Positions 9,236 to 19,247 of a stretch of 58,541 nucleotides of DNA are shown piece by piece (within the stretch, counting starts at the first letter, position 1; each line of letters starts with the position of its first letter). Source of the DNA: Rhodopirellula baltica (lineage in GTDB: Bacteria; Planctomycetota; Planctomycetia; Pirellulales; Pirellulaceae). The stretch covers positions 1 through 58,541 of the forward strand of contig PPHI01000060.1 of the NCBI GenBank assembly GCA_002901265.1, read 5' to 3'. A program made the translations under genes and the position numbers. The notes under the pieces are model-generated. The model was not told where the DNA came from. It saw only the letters and a program-made list of their open reading frames with translations, and did not search any database.

Positions 9236-10279
9236 TTACGCGGAAACGGTCGGCTGGATGATGACTTTCATGGCACCTTTTTCGCCAGCGTAAAGACGTT
9301 TGAACCATTCAGGGCCTTCGTCCAACGTCGCTTTGGCGGTGATCAACGGCTCGACCTTGATCGCACCCGAATTCATCAGGTCGATGCAGGCGGGGTATTC
9401 ACCCGACGAAGCACACGTGCCAAACACGTTCAATTCGCGAGTCACGATCGCTTGCAGCGGCATTTCAACGCGTGGCGACAGGTTGCCGACCAACGTGACC
9501 GAGCCGCCTTTGCGAACCGACTCGACCGCCGTGTTGATCGTCGCGGTCGCACCAACGACTTCCAACGCCACATCGGCTCCGCGACCATTGGTCAGCTTTT
9601 TGACTTCGGCGACCACATCGACTTCTTTGGCGTTCAGTCCGTAATCCGCCCCCAGCTCCAACGCCGCGTCCAAACGGTCTTGATCCAAGTCGACCGCGAT
9701 CACTTTCGAGCAGCCAGCCAATTTGATCGCCTGAATCGTCAACAAGCCAATCATCCCGCTACCAACGACGACAGCGGTGTCGCCCAACACAACGGGGGTT
9801 CGATTGGCAGCGTGCACCGCGACCGAAACCGCTTCGATCATCGCCGCATGTTCGAACGGCATCTCTTCTGGCAAGCGATAGCAGATGTGCTGCGGCACGG
9901 CGACTTTTTCGGCGAAAGCGCCGTGACGTCGGTACTCGCCGCACGAAACGCCCAACACCATGCGATTGTCGCACAAGTTGATTTCGCCACGTCGGCAGTG
10001 GAAGCACTCGCCGCACGAAACGGTCGAATCGAACGTGACGTGATCACCCACCTTGAAATCGGTCACTTCGCTGCCGACTTCCGTGACAACGCCTGCCGCT
10101 TCGTGGCCCATCACCAATGGCGGAATGCGACGACCGGTGCTGCCGTCATAACCGTGGATGTCACTGCCACAGATACCGCAAGCACGAACTTGGATCAGCA
10201 GATCTTTTGGCCCTACGGTGGGGTCGTCGAACTCGGTGACCTCGAGATTTTTGTATTCCGTCAGCAGCATCGCTTTCAT
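9236..10279 (-). CDS. Zinc-dependent medium-chain alcohol/polyol dehydrogenase
   Basis: 347 aa, cytosolic, of the sorbitol dehydrogenase/threonine dehydrogenase branch of the MDR superfamily. The catalytic zinc site is GICGSDIHGYDG with GHEAAGVV, and the structural zinc cysteines are CGECFHCRRGEINLC. The Rossmann glycines are VVVGSGMIGLLT, followed by an acidic residue (AVDLDQ) that predicts NAD rather than NADP. It lies 135 nt upstream of galM on the same strand. The sugar or polyol substrate cannot be read from the sequence. Confidence 0.88.
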   Translation of the reverse strand: MKAMLLTEYKNLEVTEFDDPTVGPKDLLIQVRACGICGSDIHGYDGSTGRRIPPLVMGHEAAGVVTEVGSEVTDFKVGDHVTFDSTVSCGECFHCRRGEINLCDNRMVLGVSCGEYRRHGAFAEKVAVPQHICYRLPEEMPFEHAAMIEAVSVAVHAANRTPVVLGDTAVVVGSGMIGLLTIQAIKLAGCSKVIAVDLDQDRLDAALELGADYGLNAKEVDVVAEVKKLTNGRGADVALEVVGATATINTAVESVRKGGSVTLVGNLSPRVEMPLQAIVTRELNVFGTCASSGEYPACIDLMNSGAIKVEPLITAKATLDEGPEWFKRLYAGEKGAMKVIIQPTVSA

Positions 10280-10401
10280 GCGTCAATCGTCCCGGTTAGT
10301 CGTATGTGTATTGAGGGGGGCATTGCGGGAGAAAATCCGCCAACAGCGTATCCGATTGTACGTCGCACGCAATGAGTTCTATGGCGGGTAACTTTCAACC
10401 A

Positions 10402-11301
10402 TTACCCAAATAGTATCGCAATGACCACCGATGTCGTGATCAACGTCGCCCCACCCAATCGGGTCAACATCGTGCGTCGTCCCAGCTCCGCCTCACTTCC
10501 GCCGAAAATCAACGCCATCGCCCACGAGAGCAATACCCCCCAAATCCCTCGCATGGAATAAACCACGTTCACACGGGCCGCATCGCCGAAGGTCGACAGG
10601 GCGTAAACGATGCAGATCGCCTGCGCCGCGATCAACATCCCGCCCAAAATCAGTGAGCGTCGCACTAAGCGGTCGGCGAATTTTTCTCGCTGCAGCCCCA
10701 GGAAAAAGACCGTGGTGTACGCGCCAACAAACCAGAACATGATCGGCAGAAACCTACCGGTGGACCATTTCTCCGATGCCGAGAACGTCTGAATCAACAC
10801 GTCGAATATCGAAAACGACAAACTCGCCCCGAACGCGCTCAACACCGTGTACCAAACCCGATCATGTTTCCCCGATCCCATCCACTGCACGAGCGCGATC
10901 CCGGCCGTTGCCATCACCGCCGCGATCCAGATCGCTGCCGGCAATCCCGTCCCGCCAACGACCGTCAAAAGCACCGCGACCAACAGCACCTTGATCCCAA
11001 ACAGCGGTGCCGCAATTGACACGTCGCCGTAGTTGATCGCCGAAAACGTCCCGATCTGACCCAAGATATAAAACACCGCCACCAAAGCCGGCTGCCAAAT
11101 CAGCTCCCAAGGCACCGGCATCTCGCTGGTAAACCAAAACAGCGAAAACAACGCGGCTCCCCAGTAGTTGGCCACCAGCGAAACCGTCCAAGGGTTCGTG
11201 CCCGCAAGCGTCGCCCGCTTCAAGAACAACAGCCCGCCGACAAACAGCAAACTGGCCAGCAACGGAAACACGAGGTGATACGATTGGGCAAGCGAGCTCA
11301 T
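10402..11301 (-). CDS. DMT-superfamily (EamA-like) membrane transporter
   Basis: 299 aa, with about ten hydrophobic helices in two similar halves, as in EamA-type drug/metabolite exporters. Examples are LVFPLLASLLFVGGLLFLK at the N-terminus and GATLITTSVVIAILFG at the C-terminus. Its start codon overlaps the stop of the quinone reductase gene by 4 nt (ATGA), so translation is coupled. The substrate is unknown. Confidence 0.8.
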   Translation of the reverse strand: MSSLAQSYHLVFPLLASLLFVGGLLFLKRATLAGTNPWTVSLVANYWGAALFSLFWFTSEMPVPWELIWQPALVAVFYILGQIGTFSAINYGDVSIAAPLFGIKVLLVAVLLTVVGGTGLPAAIWIAAVMATAGIALVQWMGSGKHDRVWYTVLSAFGASLSFSIFDVLIQTFSASEKWSTGRFLPIMFWFVGAYTTVFFLGLQREKFADRLVRRSLILGGMLIAAQAICIVYALSTFGDAARVNVVYSMRGIWGVLLSWAMALIFGGSEAELGRRTMLTRLGGATLITTSVVIAILFG

Positions 11302-12272
11302 CGTGTGATCACGATCTTGCCGCCAACACCATCACATTCTTGCAATTGATGTGCATCTGACATTTGTTCCATCGAGAACCGCGCCGCGATGTTCGCTTTC
11401 AATTTGCCCGCCGCCATCCACTCGTTCATTTCGTCAGCGCAGACTTTCATTTCTTCCGGCGACGCTTTGAACATTACAAAGCCTACCAGCGAACATTCCT
11501 TGACGTAGAACGGCCCCACCGGAAACTCCGGGCGCGAATCACGTCCCGCCATCACGACCATTCGCCCTCGTGGCGCCAGCAGATCGATCGCCTCGTCAAA
11601 GTTTGGCATCCGACGCGTTTCCCAGTGCAGCTGAATCCCGTTGGGTGCGAACTGCTTGACCGCTTCACCAATCGACTGATTGTTGTAATTGAACACGTGG
11701 TCGGCGCCCAAATCGCTCGCCCGTTGGACTTTTTCGTCGCTGCCGGCACACGTGATCACGGTCGCGCCGACTGCCTTGGCCATTTGAACGACCATCGATC
11801 CGACGCCGCCAGTTCCGCCAACGACAAAAACTGTTTCACCGGCCTTCAAGCCGCCATATCGAAACAGACCCAAGTGAGCTGTGACACCGACCAACGCGTT
11901 GGCCGCTGCCGTTTCAAAGTCGACTTGATCTGGCAGACGAAAACACCACTGAGCGTCAACAGCGATCAATTCCGCCGTTGTCCCTTGTCGCCCCAGCAAT
12001 CCCTGATTGGTACACCAGACGCGGTCACCAACCTTCCAATCGGCCACGCCTTCACCGACGGCCTCGACCACACCCGCGGCGTCGCAACCCGGTACAAAGG
12101 GCTTGGGTAGCTCGAATGCGACTATTCCGCGACGCACATAGGTGTCGATCGGATTGACGCTTGCGGCATGAACTCGAATCAGCACTTGGCCGGCTGACAG
12201 TTCGGGGACCGGCAATTCGCAGAATTGGATGACTTCGGGCCCACCGGCTTCAGAAAAAGATGCGGCTTTCAT
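11298..12272 (-). CDS. Zinc-independent quinone oxidoreductase (MDR family)
   Basis: The reading frame opens at 12356, but the family starts at MKAASFSEAGGPEVIQF, giving 324 aa, so I take the ATG at 12272. It has the GroES-like fold with PVPELSAGQVLIRVHAASVNPID and the NADPH-binding glycine motif FVVGGTGGVGSMVVQMAK. The catalytic-zinc ligands of alcohol dehydrogenases are absent, which supports a QOR-type NADPH:quinone or enone reductase. It is translationally coupled to the downstream transporter and follows a 3-hydroxyisobutyrate-dehydrogenase-like gene. Confidence 0.88.
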   Translation of the reverse strand: MKAASFSEAGGPEVIQFCELPVPELSAGQVLIRVHAASVNPIDTYVRRGIVAFELPKPFVPGCDAAGVVEAVGEGVADWKVGDRVWCTNQGLLGRQGTTAELIAVDAQWCFRLPDQVDFETAAANALVGVTAHLGLFRYGGLKAGETVFVVGGTGGVGSMVVQMAKAVGATVITCAGSDEKVQRASDLGADHVFNYNNQSIGEAVKQFAPNGIQLHWETRRMPNFDEAIDLLAPRGRMVVMAGRDSRPEFPVGPFYVKECSLVGFVMFKASPEEMKVCADEMNEWMAAGKLKANIAARFSMEQMSDAHQLQECDGVGGKIVITR

Positions 12273-12324
12273 GGAAGGATTCTCGTTTGCGGGATTCAAG
12301 GTGCCGGGTTTAGGGAGGGGAGGC

Positions 12325-13242
12325 TCAAGAGTAAAGCGACTGCCAATCAATCCCATTCATTCGCGCAAGCGCGAGGATCAGTGCTTGCGTCCCGTCGCGT
12401 TCATGGCCTTGTCCGGCCACGGCATTGTAGAATTGATAGCCCAGTGCCAACCCCGGAAGCGCGAGTTGCATTCGTGACGCTTCGTCGAGTGCGATTTTCA
12501 TGTCCTTCAAAAAATGCTCGACAAAGAACCCTGGGTCAAAGTCGCCGTTGATCATACGCGGGGCAAGATTTGACAATGACCAACTGCCCGCCGCGCCAGA
12601 CGCCACACTCTGCAGCACGGTGGGGATGTCCAAGCCGACTTTGTGTGCATACAGCAAGCCTTCGCAAACGGCGATCATCCCGCTAGCGATCAATGTCTGA
12701 TTCACCATTTTGGTATGTTGGCCTGCCCCCGGCCCGCCTTGCCGCACGATGGTCTTTCCCATCAGTTGAAACAGTGGTGCAAGCGCATCCACCGTCTCTT
12801 CATCGCCACCGATCATGATCGAAAGGGCAGCGTTCTTCGCGCCCGTGTCACCGCCGCTAACGGGTGCGTCGACAGACTGAACGCCAACAGCGGTCGCCGC
12901 TCGAGCAATCTCCACCGCTAAACTCGGTTCACTGGTGGTCATGTCGACCACGACCATTCCTTCACGCGATCCCGCCAAAACGCCGTCGTCACCCAGGATC
13001 ACGCTGCGAACATCACTCGGAAAACCAACGATCGTGAACACCACGTCGCTCTTTTCCGCGACCTCTTTGGGACTCAAAACGACTTCAGCGCCAAGCTCTG
13101 CCAACGCTTTCGTTTTCTCACGCGTCCGGTTGTAAACGGTCGCCGTGTAACCGGCCCGGATCAGGTGACCGCACATGCTGTTTCCCATCACGCCCGTTCC
13201 GATCCATCCGAGACGTGTTTTACCTGGGGCGATCGTCGTCAT
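12325..13242 (-). CDS. 3-hydroxyisobutyrate dehydrogenase / tartronate semialdehyde reductase family
   Basis: 305 aa. The N-terminal dinucleotide motif is [13 protein letters not shown], and NRTREK after beta-2 suggests possible NADPH use. The substrate motif is [13 protein letters not shown] and the catalytic lysine is in [11 protein letters not shown]. The family oxidises beta-hydroxyacids or reduces 2-hydroxy-3-oxopropionate; the exact substrate cannot be separated here. It is first in a three-gene minus-strand run with the quinone reductase and the DMT transporter. Confidence 0.9.
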   Translation of the reverse strand: MTTIAPGKTRLGWIGTGVMGNSMCGHLIRAGYTATVYNRTREKTKALAELGAEVVLSPKEVAEKSDVVFTIVGFPSDVRSVILGDDGVLAGSREGMVVVDMTTSEPSLAVEIARAATAVGVQSVDAPVSGGDTGAKNAALSIMIGGDEETVDALAPLFQLMGKTIVRQGGPGAGQHTKMVNQTLIASGMIAVCEGLLYAHKVGLDIPTVLQSVASGAAGSWSLSNLAPRMINGDFDPGFFVEHFLKDMKIALDEASRMQLALPGLALGYQFYNAVAGQGHERDGTQALILALARMNGIDWQSLYS

Positions 13243-13409
13243 CAGTGCTCAATCTGTTCGAGGATTTAGTTCAATTCCCGAACACTGTATCAAACTCCGC
13301 CGGTAGCGATAGGAAGCATGCGATGGAACAAGCAACAGACACTGGTATGCGATTGAATCAGAGTTTTTCAGATCGCATGGTGCCTCCTGAAATTCTGTGG
13401 CGATGCAGG

Positions 13410-14663
13410 CTACTCCAGTTCCCACCGCACCGCGAGTGCTCGTGCGACCAACAAGAAACCGACTCCGGCGCCCATCAGAACCGATAACTGTGGCCATAAT
13501 GTATGAACCGGCAACTCCCGCCAAAACACTTTGTCATATCCATCGAGGGCCCACGCATTAAACGTCCACTGTCCGGCGCGACGCATTCCGTCACTCATCA
13601 CATACCGCGGTACCATCGAACCGCCTAACGCACTCATCGTCAGGATCAAAATCACTGACAATCCATTCAACTGACCGCGCGACTTGCAAAGCGTCGCCAA
13701 CAGCAAACCGAACGATGCCGCCGCCCCACTGGTAACGATCGTCATCATGATAAAACCATCCAGATGGCTCGCCAAATCGACGCCAAAGATCACTTGCCCC
13801 CAGATGAACATCACCGTGACTTGGACGAATCCGAGTGCCGTTAGGTAAAACCATTTTCCGAGCAGCAATTGGTCCATCGACATCTGCGTCGACAACAAAC
13901 GGTCCAGTGTTGTGTTCTCTCGTTCTTCCAGAAACGCACCGCCACCGCCACTCGCCCCAAACAACAAGAACATCACCGCGATGCCAGCCGCGTACAAACT
14001 GACGATCGGGCTCGACTTACCTTCGCCCATCACGTCGACGACGTGAATGGAGTTTGCGAACGGTTGCTCGACTGTGGAAGCTTTAACCTCGGACTTTGCG
14101 GCTGCCGGGTTATGAATCTCCGATGGCACTGCGATGGGTACAGTTTTCTCTGTTGGCGAATCCAAGCTCGGCCGCCGCATCACCTCGGGTTGCTGTTGTG
14201 TGCGTGCCAGCTTCGCATGCAGCATGGCCAATTCGCGGGCGACGATCGCGGTGACGACCTGTGGTGCAACCTGGTCCGAGGAATCGGTCAGCAAGTCGAC
14301 GGCGAGTTCTCCTTGTTTATCCTTCCGAATGTTGATTCCGATCGCGATGGTCCCGTTTCGGACCGCTTGCGCGACGGCCTTCGGTGTGGGGGTCGGTCCG
14401 TCATTGTCGTTTTCGTCGACCAAGGAGATCATTCGCAAGCCGTCATTCGATTGCAATGAATCGACGAGCGTTTGTGCGGCGAGGTTGTCGACTTGTGCGG
14501 TGATCGCGACTTTGGTTTTCGGCGTGCTGCCGATTCCAACGCCTTTGCTAAAGATCAACGCGAACACGCTAAAGAAAGCGACCGGCACGACGAACGTCAG
14601 CACCAATTCGACGGGGCTATGCAGCAACCGTCGCAAGCTGATTGTGAAGACCGTCCATGTCAT
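13410..14663 (-). CDS. ABC-2 type transporter permease
   Basis: 417 aa. One N-terminal helix (SPVELVLTFVVPVAFFSVFALIF) is followed by a large extracytoplasmic region of about 190 residues and then five C-terminal helices. This is the layout of ABC-2 exporters of the YhhJ/NatB type. The ATPase gene lies 33 nt upstream and reads the same way, so the pair forms one exporter. The substrate is unknown. Confidence 0.88.
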   Translation of the reverse strand: MTWTVFTISLRRLLHSPVELVLTFVVPVAFFSVFALIFSKGVGIGSTPKTKVAITAQVDNLAAQTLVDSLQSNDGLRMISLVDENDNDGPTPTPKAVAQAVRNGTIAIGINIRKDKQGELAVDLLTDSSDQVAPQVVTAIVARELAMLHAKLARTQQQPEVMRRPSLDSPTEKTVPIAVPSEIHNPAAAKSEVKASTVEQPFANSIHVVDVMGEGKSSPIVSLYAAGIAVMFLLFGASGGGGAFLEERENTTLDRLLSTQMSMDQLLLGKWFYLTALGFVQVTVMFIWGQVIFGVDLASHLDGFIMMTIVTSGAAASFGLLLATLCKSRGQLNGLSVILILTMSALGGSMVPRYVMSDGMRRAGQWTFNAWALDGYDKVFWRELPVHTLWPQLSVLMGAGVGFLLVARALAVRWELE

Positions 14664-14696
14664 CGTTTAGTTCGCTTTTGCCGCGCGTACAAGGTG

Positions 14697-15719
14697 TCAG
14701 TCCCGGAGCTTATTCCCGGTCAAATGCAGAAACACATGATGCAGGGACAGAGCCTGCACATCCAGATCGACGACATGATAGCCTTGCCTGTGGACCGAAT
14801 CGATCAATTGAGTCAATTGGCGATCGACATCGCTGATCCGTGTTTCAACCGTTCGATCAATGATGCGGGTCATGTCTGAGTCGCCTGAGTCCTGTACGCC
14901 GGAGTGATTGGAGAGGTGGTGAGGCAACCGAAACGCGGAATGGATTTGTCGATCCAATCGCAGGCGAACCAACCTCGATCGACCTACCGTTTGATCGACC
15001 AGTTCGTCGATCGTCCCGTCGGCGATGATTCTTCCGGCATCCATGATCAGCAACCGGTCACTCCGATCTTGTGCTTCGTCCAAGTGGTGGGTGGTCAGCA
15101 GGAGCGACGTTCCAGCGGCGCTGAGTTCATCCAACATTTCAAAGATGCGTTGTCGACTTTGTGGATCGACACCGACCGTAGGTTCGTCCAACAGCAGAAT
15201 TTTGGGCTGGTGCAGCACGCCGCAAGCCAGATTGACGCGTCGCTTCATGCCACCGGAGAACGTTCGGACCAAGTGATTGGCCCGGTCATGAAGCCCTGTC
15301 CACTGAAGCGCCCACTGGACGCGTTGTTTTAGTTCACGTCGGGGGACACCATGGAATTTCGCGAATGCCATCATGTTTTCGCGAGCGGTCAAATCCCCAT
15401 AGATCGCCAGATCTTGCGGGATCCATCCAATCAACTGCCGCGCCACCGCCGACCGCCCCGGCTCGCCAAACACCCGCACCTCACCCTTGTCGGGGACAGA
15501 CCTCGCCGCCAGCGTCCGGATCATCGTCGACTTACCAGCCCCGTTGGGTCCGAGCAGAGCCAGCCGCTCTCCCTGCCGAAGTTCAAACGAAGCCCCCCGC
15601 AATGCCTCGGTTTTCCCAAAGCATTTACAAAGCCCCACCACTTCCAACGGCAACCCATTCACCAAACCAACCGGGGACAGAGCCCACACCTCCTCAAATA
15701 ACGGGGACAGAGCCGTCAA
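14697..15719 (-). CDS. ABC exporter ATP-binding protein (start uncertain)
   Basis: 340 aa. Walker A is [11 protein letters not shown], the signature is [15 protein letters not shown], Walker B is [13 protein letters not shown] and the switch histidine is in [10 protein letters not shown]. It powers the permease encoded just downstream. The first ~20 codons run through two copies of the GGGGACAGAGC repeat element, which encode ALSP twice, before the family fold begins at [18 protein letters not shown]. The native start may therefore be a downstream TTG or GTG at codons 19-20 rather than the ATG at 15719. A GAGGAGG sequence lies inside codons 9-11. Confidence 0.9.
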   Translation of the reverse strand: MTALSPLFEEVWALSPVGLVNGLPLEVVGLCKCFGKTEALRGASFELRQGERLALLGPNGAGKSTMIRTLAARSVPDKGEVRVFGEPGRSAVARQLIGWIPQDLAIYGDLTARENMMAFAKFHGVPRRELKQRVQWALQWTGLHDRANHLVRTFSGGMKRRVNLACGVLHQPKILLLDEPTVGVDPQSRQRIFEMLDELSAAGTSLLLTTHHLDEAQDRSDRLLIMDAGRIIADGTIDELVDQTVGRSRLVRLRLDRQIHSAFRLPHHLSNHSGVQDSGDSDMTRIIDRTVETRISDVDRQLTQLIDSVHRQGYHVVDLDVQALSLHHVFLHLTGNKLRD

Positions 15720-15754
15720 TCATCCTTGAGCCAACCGATTGACGGGGACAGAGC
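15673..15754 (+). repeat. Left array of GGGGACAGAGC units flanking the RAYT
   Basis: Three units of GGGGACAGAGC start at 15673, 15703 and 15744, all on the + strand. They overlap the 5' end of the ABC ATPase gene. The same unit, inverted, forms the array at 17323-17399 on the other side of the transposase. Confidence 0.85.
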
Positions 15755-15994
15755 AGTCACAAAAGTCGCAAGGTGATCCCAAAGGCCCGAAAATCGGAAT
15801 CTGTTTGAAGGAGTATCGCAAATTTACGTCGAGACGTCACCGCGAATTGTCTCTCGCTACAAAGGGCCTAGCATGGCGCGCAGCTTTATCACGACTAGCT
15901 TTGCAAGCAAGGCCAATGAAGATGACCTCCAATCGGCCGAATCAAAATATCCGGGGAGGCTTCGAGCAGATTCGCAGATGCTTTAAGTCGCCGT

Positions 15995-17065
15995 TTAAGC
16001 AGCGAGCACTTGTTTTGCGATCGCAGGAACTGGCAATCGACGACCAGACATCCGGCCTCGTGATAATTCAATACGATCCAACCTCGCTGCAACATGTGAA
16101 AAGATCTGATCGAATTCAGAGATCAATCTGATCCACTCCTCACAGGAGAAGCCCAATCGGACGAGAATTGGAGGTGCATCATCGGGAGTTTTGCCTCGTT
16201 TGCCTGGCTTCAATTGCCGGGCTGACCAATCGAGCAGTTCATAGAATTCCAATCTTGAGATTGGCAGAAAGCCTTTGTCGCTACACCGTCGACCGCTTGA
16301 ACTCGCTTGCGATCCAATCGGATCCGACAGCTCGTCAATTTCCAGCTTGGCGAGAAATCCATCTCGACGCGATGCTTGGGAAGAAACGGCGTCGTCGCAA
16401 GAATCGTGCGATTCCAGAAACTCTAGATCCGATCGAATTCTGTTTTGAACCGAGGTGTAGTCACTCTCTTCCAGCGTTTCCGCCATCGCTGCCCGAATCG
16501 GATTCAATTCGACGTACGCCGCGCATGCTAAGAGCGATTCCTCGTCATCGATTCGAGTCAACTCGAAGCGTTCCTGCCAAAACTTTCCAGATTCGTTCGA
16601 TTCGCTATTCGCCCGCTGGGCCACGCGCTGGTTAAGCAATCTCATCCACCAACTAACATTTGCCAGTCGTTCTCTGGTGTCCGCAAGCAATTGGGGGCAC
16701 TTACGAATCGTATCCAACTCCGCTTCATTTGGCTCACAGTTTCGTCGTTGGCAACGTCGAGTAGGACAAATAGACAGCCAACGCTTTGCAACTTCCGTAT
16801 CGTCCCAGTCAGAAACAATATCTGGCCGCGATCGGAAAACAATGTGGTAGTGATTGGAGAGGATGCTGTAGCTCAGCAAATCGATGCCGAACAAGCCAGC
16901 GAAACGCTCAAGCAATCGTTCAATCCATTCTTTGCGATGATCGCAATTCTTGCCAGTTAATGGATCAAACCCAAGAAAATAATACTGGCGAACCGTGCGA
17001 CTCATTACATGCACAATGGCCGACTCGGTTGGGTCAATGACTTCACCGCGAGGCAGACGGGACAT
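15995..17065 (-). CDS. REP-associated tyrosine transposase (IS200-like Y1, HUH)
   Basis: 356 aa. The metal-binding HUH motif is in SILSNHYHIVFRSRP, and the catalytic tyrosine is expected in ACAAYVELNPIRAAM, the motif typical of RAYTs. The start region TESAIVHVMSRTVRQYYFLG also matches the family, which cuts and joins single-stranded REP DNA. A C-terminal extension of about 120 residues follows the core. Such extensions occur in some RAYT groups. The gene appears intact and sits between inverted arrays of a GGGACAGAG repeat, its likely substrate. Confidence 0.88.
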   Translation of the reverse strand: MSRLPRGEVIDPTESAIVHVMSRTVRQYYFLGFDPLTGKNCDHRKEWIERLLERFAGLFGIDLLSYSILSNHYHIVFRSRPDIVSDWDDTEVAKRWLSICPTRRCQRRNCEPNEAELDTIRKCPQLLADTRERLANVSWWMRLLNQRVAQRANSESNESGKFWQERFELTRIDDEESLLACAAYVELNPIRAAMAETLEESDYTSVQNRIRSDLEFLESHDSCDDAVSSQASRRDGFLAKLEIDELSDPIGSQASSSGRRCSDKGFLPISRLEFYELLDWSARQLKPGKRGKTPDDAPPILVRLGFSCEEWIRLISEFDQIFSHVAARLDRIELSRGRMSGRRLPVPAIAKQVLAA

Positions 17066-17512
17066 CGAAACATCCTCAGGAGAGTGAAATACGATCGCCG
17101 GCCTTCGATTCCAGCATTTCTAATCACAGACCTCTCCCTTCGATCTGACAACGGAACGATTGCACCACATTCAAACTGCCCCGTCAACAATTTGATTTGT
17201 AGAAACACCTTATCGGCGAGGTTGCGAACACTAGCAAAGCCAAAATTTCGCTCCTGAAGTAGTCAACGAACGAGCCCTTCATGCAACCAAACAGTCAACT
17301 GTTGGAGCTACAGCTTATGACTGCTCTGTCCCCGCATGACGGCTCTGTCCCCGCATGACGGCTCTGTCCCCGCATGACTGCTCTGTCCCCGCATGACGGC
17401 TCGTCTGGCGGGAACTCAATCTTCATGCCCCTTCATTGTCACGGCATCCCAACGCACTCCGTCGGCACCATGCCTAAGGGTGACACCAAGCCAATCCAAC
17501 CTTTGCGAATCG
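17066..17512. other. Intergenic region upstream of the RAYT; only the repeat array recognised
   Basis: This 447-nt stretch separates the transposase gene from the antiporter gene, both on the minus strand. It contains the right-hand repeat array (17323-17399). I see no other gene or convincing RNA. Confidence 0.6.
17323..17399 (-). repeat. Right array: four tandem 19-bp units
   Basis: GCTCTGTCCCC occurs at 17323, 17342, 17361 and 17380, an exact 19-bp period with spacer GCATGACG or GCATGACT. It is the reverse complement of the left-array unit. Confidence 0.9.
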
Positions 17513-19165
17513 CTAAATCTCGCTACGTTTCGTCGCTTCCAAATACCATTCGCTAACGCGTTTTCCCATCGCGTCACCGACGCAGTCCTCATCACCTTCG
17601 ACCGTCCCACCGGCAATGCTGAGCGCAAGTCGATGAATGTGATACCGCGACCGAACCAAAATCGTCGCCGTCGGATTCATCGATCGAATGAGCTCCACCG
17701 CCGATAACGCTGACCGAAAGTGTGGCAGAGTCACAATTGCCAATTTGACTTCGCCTACCGAAGCGTGCTCCAACACATCAGGCAACAACGCATCGCCATA
17801 CTGGCCATCGAAACCATAGTCGATCGCTGTCTTGACACCGTTGCGATTTAAATCAATCACCGTGACTTTGAAATCAGATCCCATCAACGGAACGGTCGCC
17901 AGCTGTGCGGTCGGCCCAAATCCGATCACAAGCACATCGGCACGATGCGACGCCCCTGATAAGTTGTCCGAATCGCGATGATGCTTGCCCAACAACCTTG
18001 CCACGCGGTCGCCAAACCGCGGTGCATTGGGCACCGCCAACGCACTGATAAAGAAAGACAAAATCGTCACCGAAACGATCAACGCATACGTGCCATCGGT
18101 CACAACCCCAGACGTCCGTCCCACCGAACCTAACACAAACGCAAACTCACCGACCTGGGCGAGCGACAATCCGGTCGCAGCGGCAACACGAAGCGACTGC
18201 TGTAGCCCTACAAAAATCAGCGCGACAATCAAAAGCTTTCCAAGCGTCACGGCGATCGCCACCGTCGCGACCCAGTGGAAGTGCGAGATGATCCACAACG
18301 GGTCCGCTACCATCCCGGCGGCGCCAAAAAACAAAGTCAACAACAACACTCGCAACGTCGACACGTCGGCGCGTATCTGTGTCGCAAACGCAGAACTGCC
18401 AAGCAACATCCCCGCGATAAACGCGCCGAGCGCCGGTGAAATTCCTGCCGAGTGCGCCGCCCATGCCGCACCGAGCCCCATCGACGCCGCAAAGATGATC
18501 GTCAACTCACGGTTTCGCTGCAGCGTTAATGTCCCTAGCGCCAACACCGCCACCTTGGTCAGCAAATACAACACGGCCGCGAGCCCCGCCGCCATGAGCG
18601 CCAGCTTGCAAACTTCGTACGTCACCTCGCCAACAGTGCCGCCTTCGCCCAAGACGGTCATCAAAACCGCCAACGGAACAACGGCGATGTCTTGAGTCAG
18701 CAAGACACCCAAACTATTGCGGCCATGGGGCATCTCGATCTCGCCACGTTCCATCAAAATCCGCAGCACCACTGCGGTACTGCTGAGCGTGATCATCGCG
18801 CCGACCGCGACACCGGCCGAAATCGACATGCCAAAACACCAGGCCACGATCGAGCCAGCCAGCAGCGTCAAGACAACTTGCAAAACACCGCCCAACAACG
18901 GCTTGCTGCCGAGTTCTTTCAATCGCTGCAGCGAAAACTCCAACCCCAGGCTGAACAACAACAGCGAAACACCAAGCTCGGCAACGGATTCGATTTCGTG
19001 CTGTGCCGAAACAATGTCAAAGCTGCCGGGGCCGCCGACAAGCATCCCGGCCAACAAATACCCGACCAAGGGGCTTTGACCGACCAGCGATGCCAAGCCG
19101 CCGCCGATCAAACACGCCAGCAGCAAGAACACGATGTCCGCAAGCAGTTCCCACAATTCCATCAC
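17513..19165 (-). CDS. Kef-type monovalent cation:proton antiporter with RCK (TrkA-N) domain
   Basis: 550 aa. The first ~390 residues carry about twelve helices of the CPA2 Na+/H+ exchanger fold, including GYLLAGMLVGGPG and SPALGAFIAGMLLGSS. The C-terminal part is a TrkA-N/RCK nucleotide-binding domain starting at RADVLVIGFGPTAQLA, with the acidic residue in VTVIDLNRNG. It resembles KefB/KefC/YbaL proteins, which export K+ under regulation by NAD(H) or glutathione adducts. No KefF/KefG partner gene is adjacent. Confidence 0.9.
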   Translation of the reverse strand: MMELWELLADIVFLLLACLIGGGLASLVGQSPLVGYLLAGMLVGGPGSFDIVSAQHEIESVAELGVSLLLFSLGLEFSLQRLKELGSKPLLGGVLQVVLTLLAGSIVAWCFGMSISAGVAVGAMITLSSTAVVLRILMERGEIEMPHGRNSLGVLLTQDIAVVPLAVLMTVLGEGGTVGEVTYEVCKLALMAAGLAAVLYLLTKVAVLALGTLTLQRNRELTIIFAASMGLGAAWAAHSAGISPALGAFIAGMLLGSSAFATQIRADVSTLRVLLLTLFFGAAGMVADPLWIISHFHWVATVAIAVTLGKLLIVALIFVGLQQSLRVAAATGLSLAQVGEFAFVLGSVGRTSGVVTDGTYALIVSVTILSFFISALAVPNAPRFGDRVARLLGKHHRDSDNLSGASHRADVLVIGFGPTAQLATVPLMGSDFKVTVIDLNRNGVKTAIDYGFDGQYGDALLPDVLEHASVGEVKLAIVTLPHFRSALSAVELIRSMNPTATILVRSRYHIHRLALSIAGGTVEGDEDCVGDAMGKRVSEWYLEATKRSEI

Positions 19166-19247
19166 GTTGCCCTAGCACGTCGAACGCACGAATAAACACT
19201 CACACCAAACTTGTCTGCCTTGCGGCCTGTTGAAAATCGACAGGATG

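Larger units (their letters stand above)
15673..17399 (-). mobile_element. RAYT/REP-type element (transposase gene between inverted repeat arrays)
   Basis: A Y1 transposase gene (15995-17065) is bounded by two short arrays of the same core. The left array is in + orientation and the right array is its reverse complement. REP-associated tyrosine transposases are known for this association. The boundaries given are the outer repeats. I see no target-site duplication, as expected for this family. Confidence 0.65.

Noticed and set aside
9452-10375. Long + strand ORF opposite the zinc dehydrogenase
   Set aside because: Antisense shadow of a well-supported gene in GC-rich DNA.
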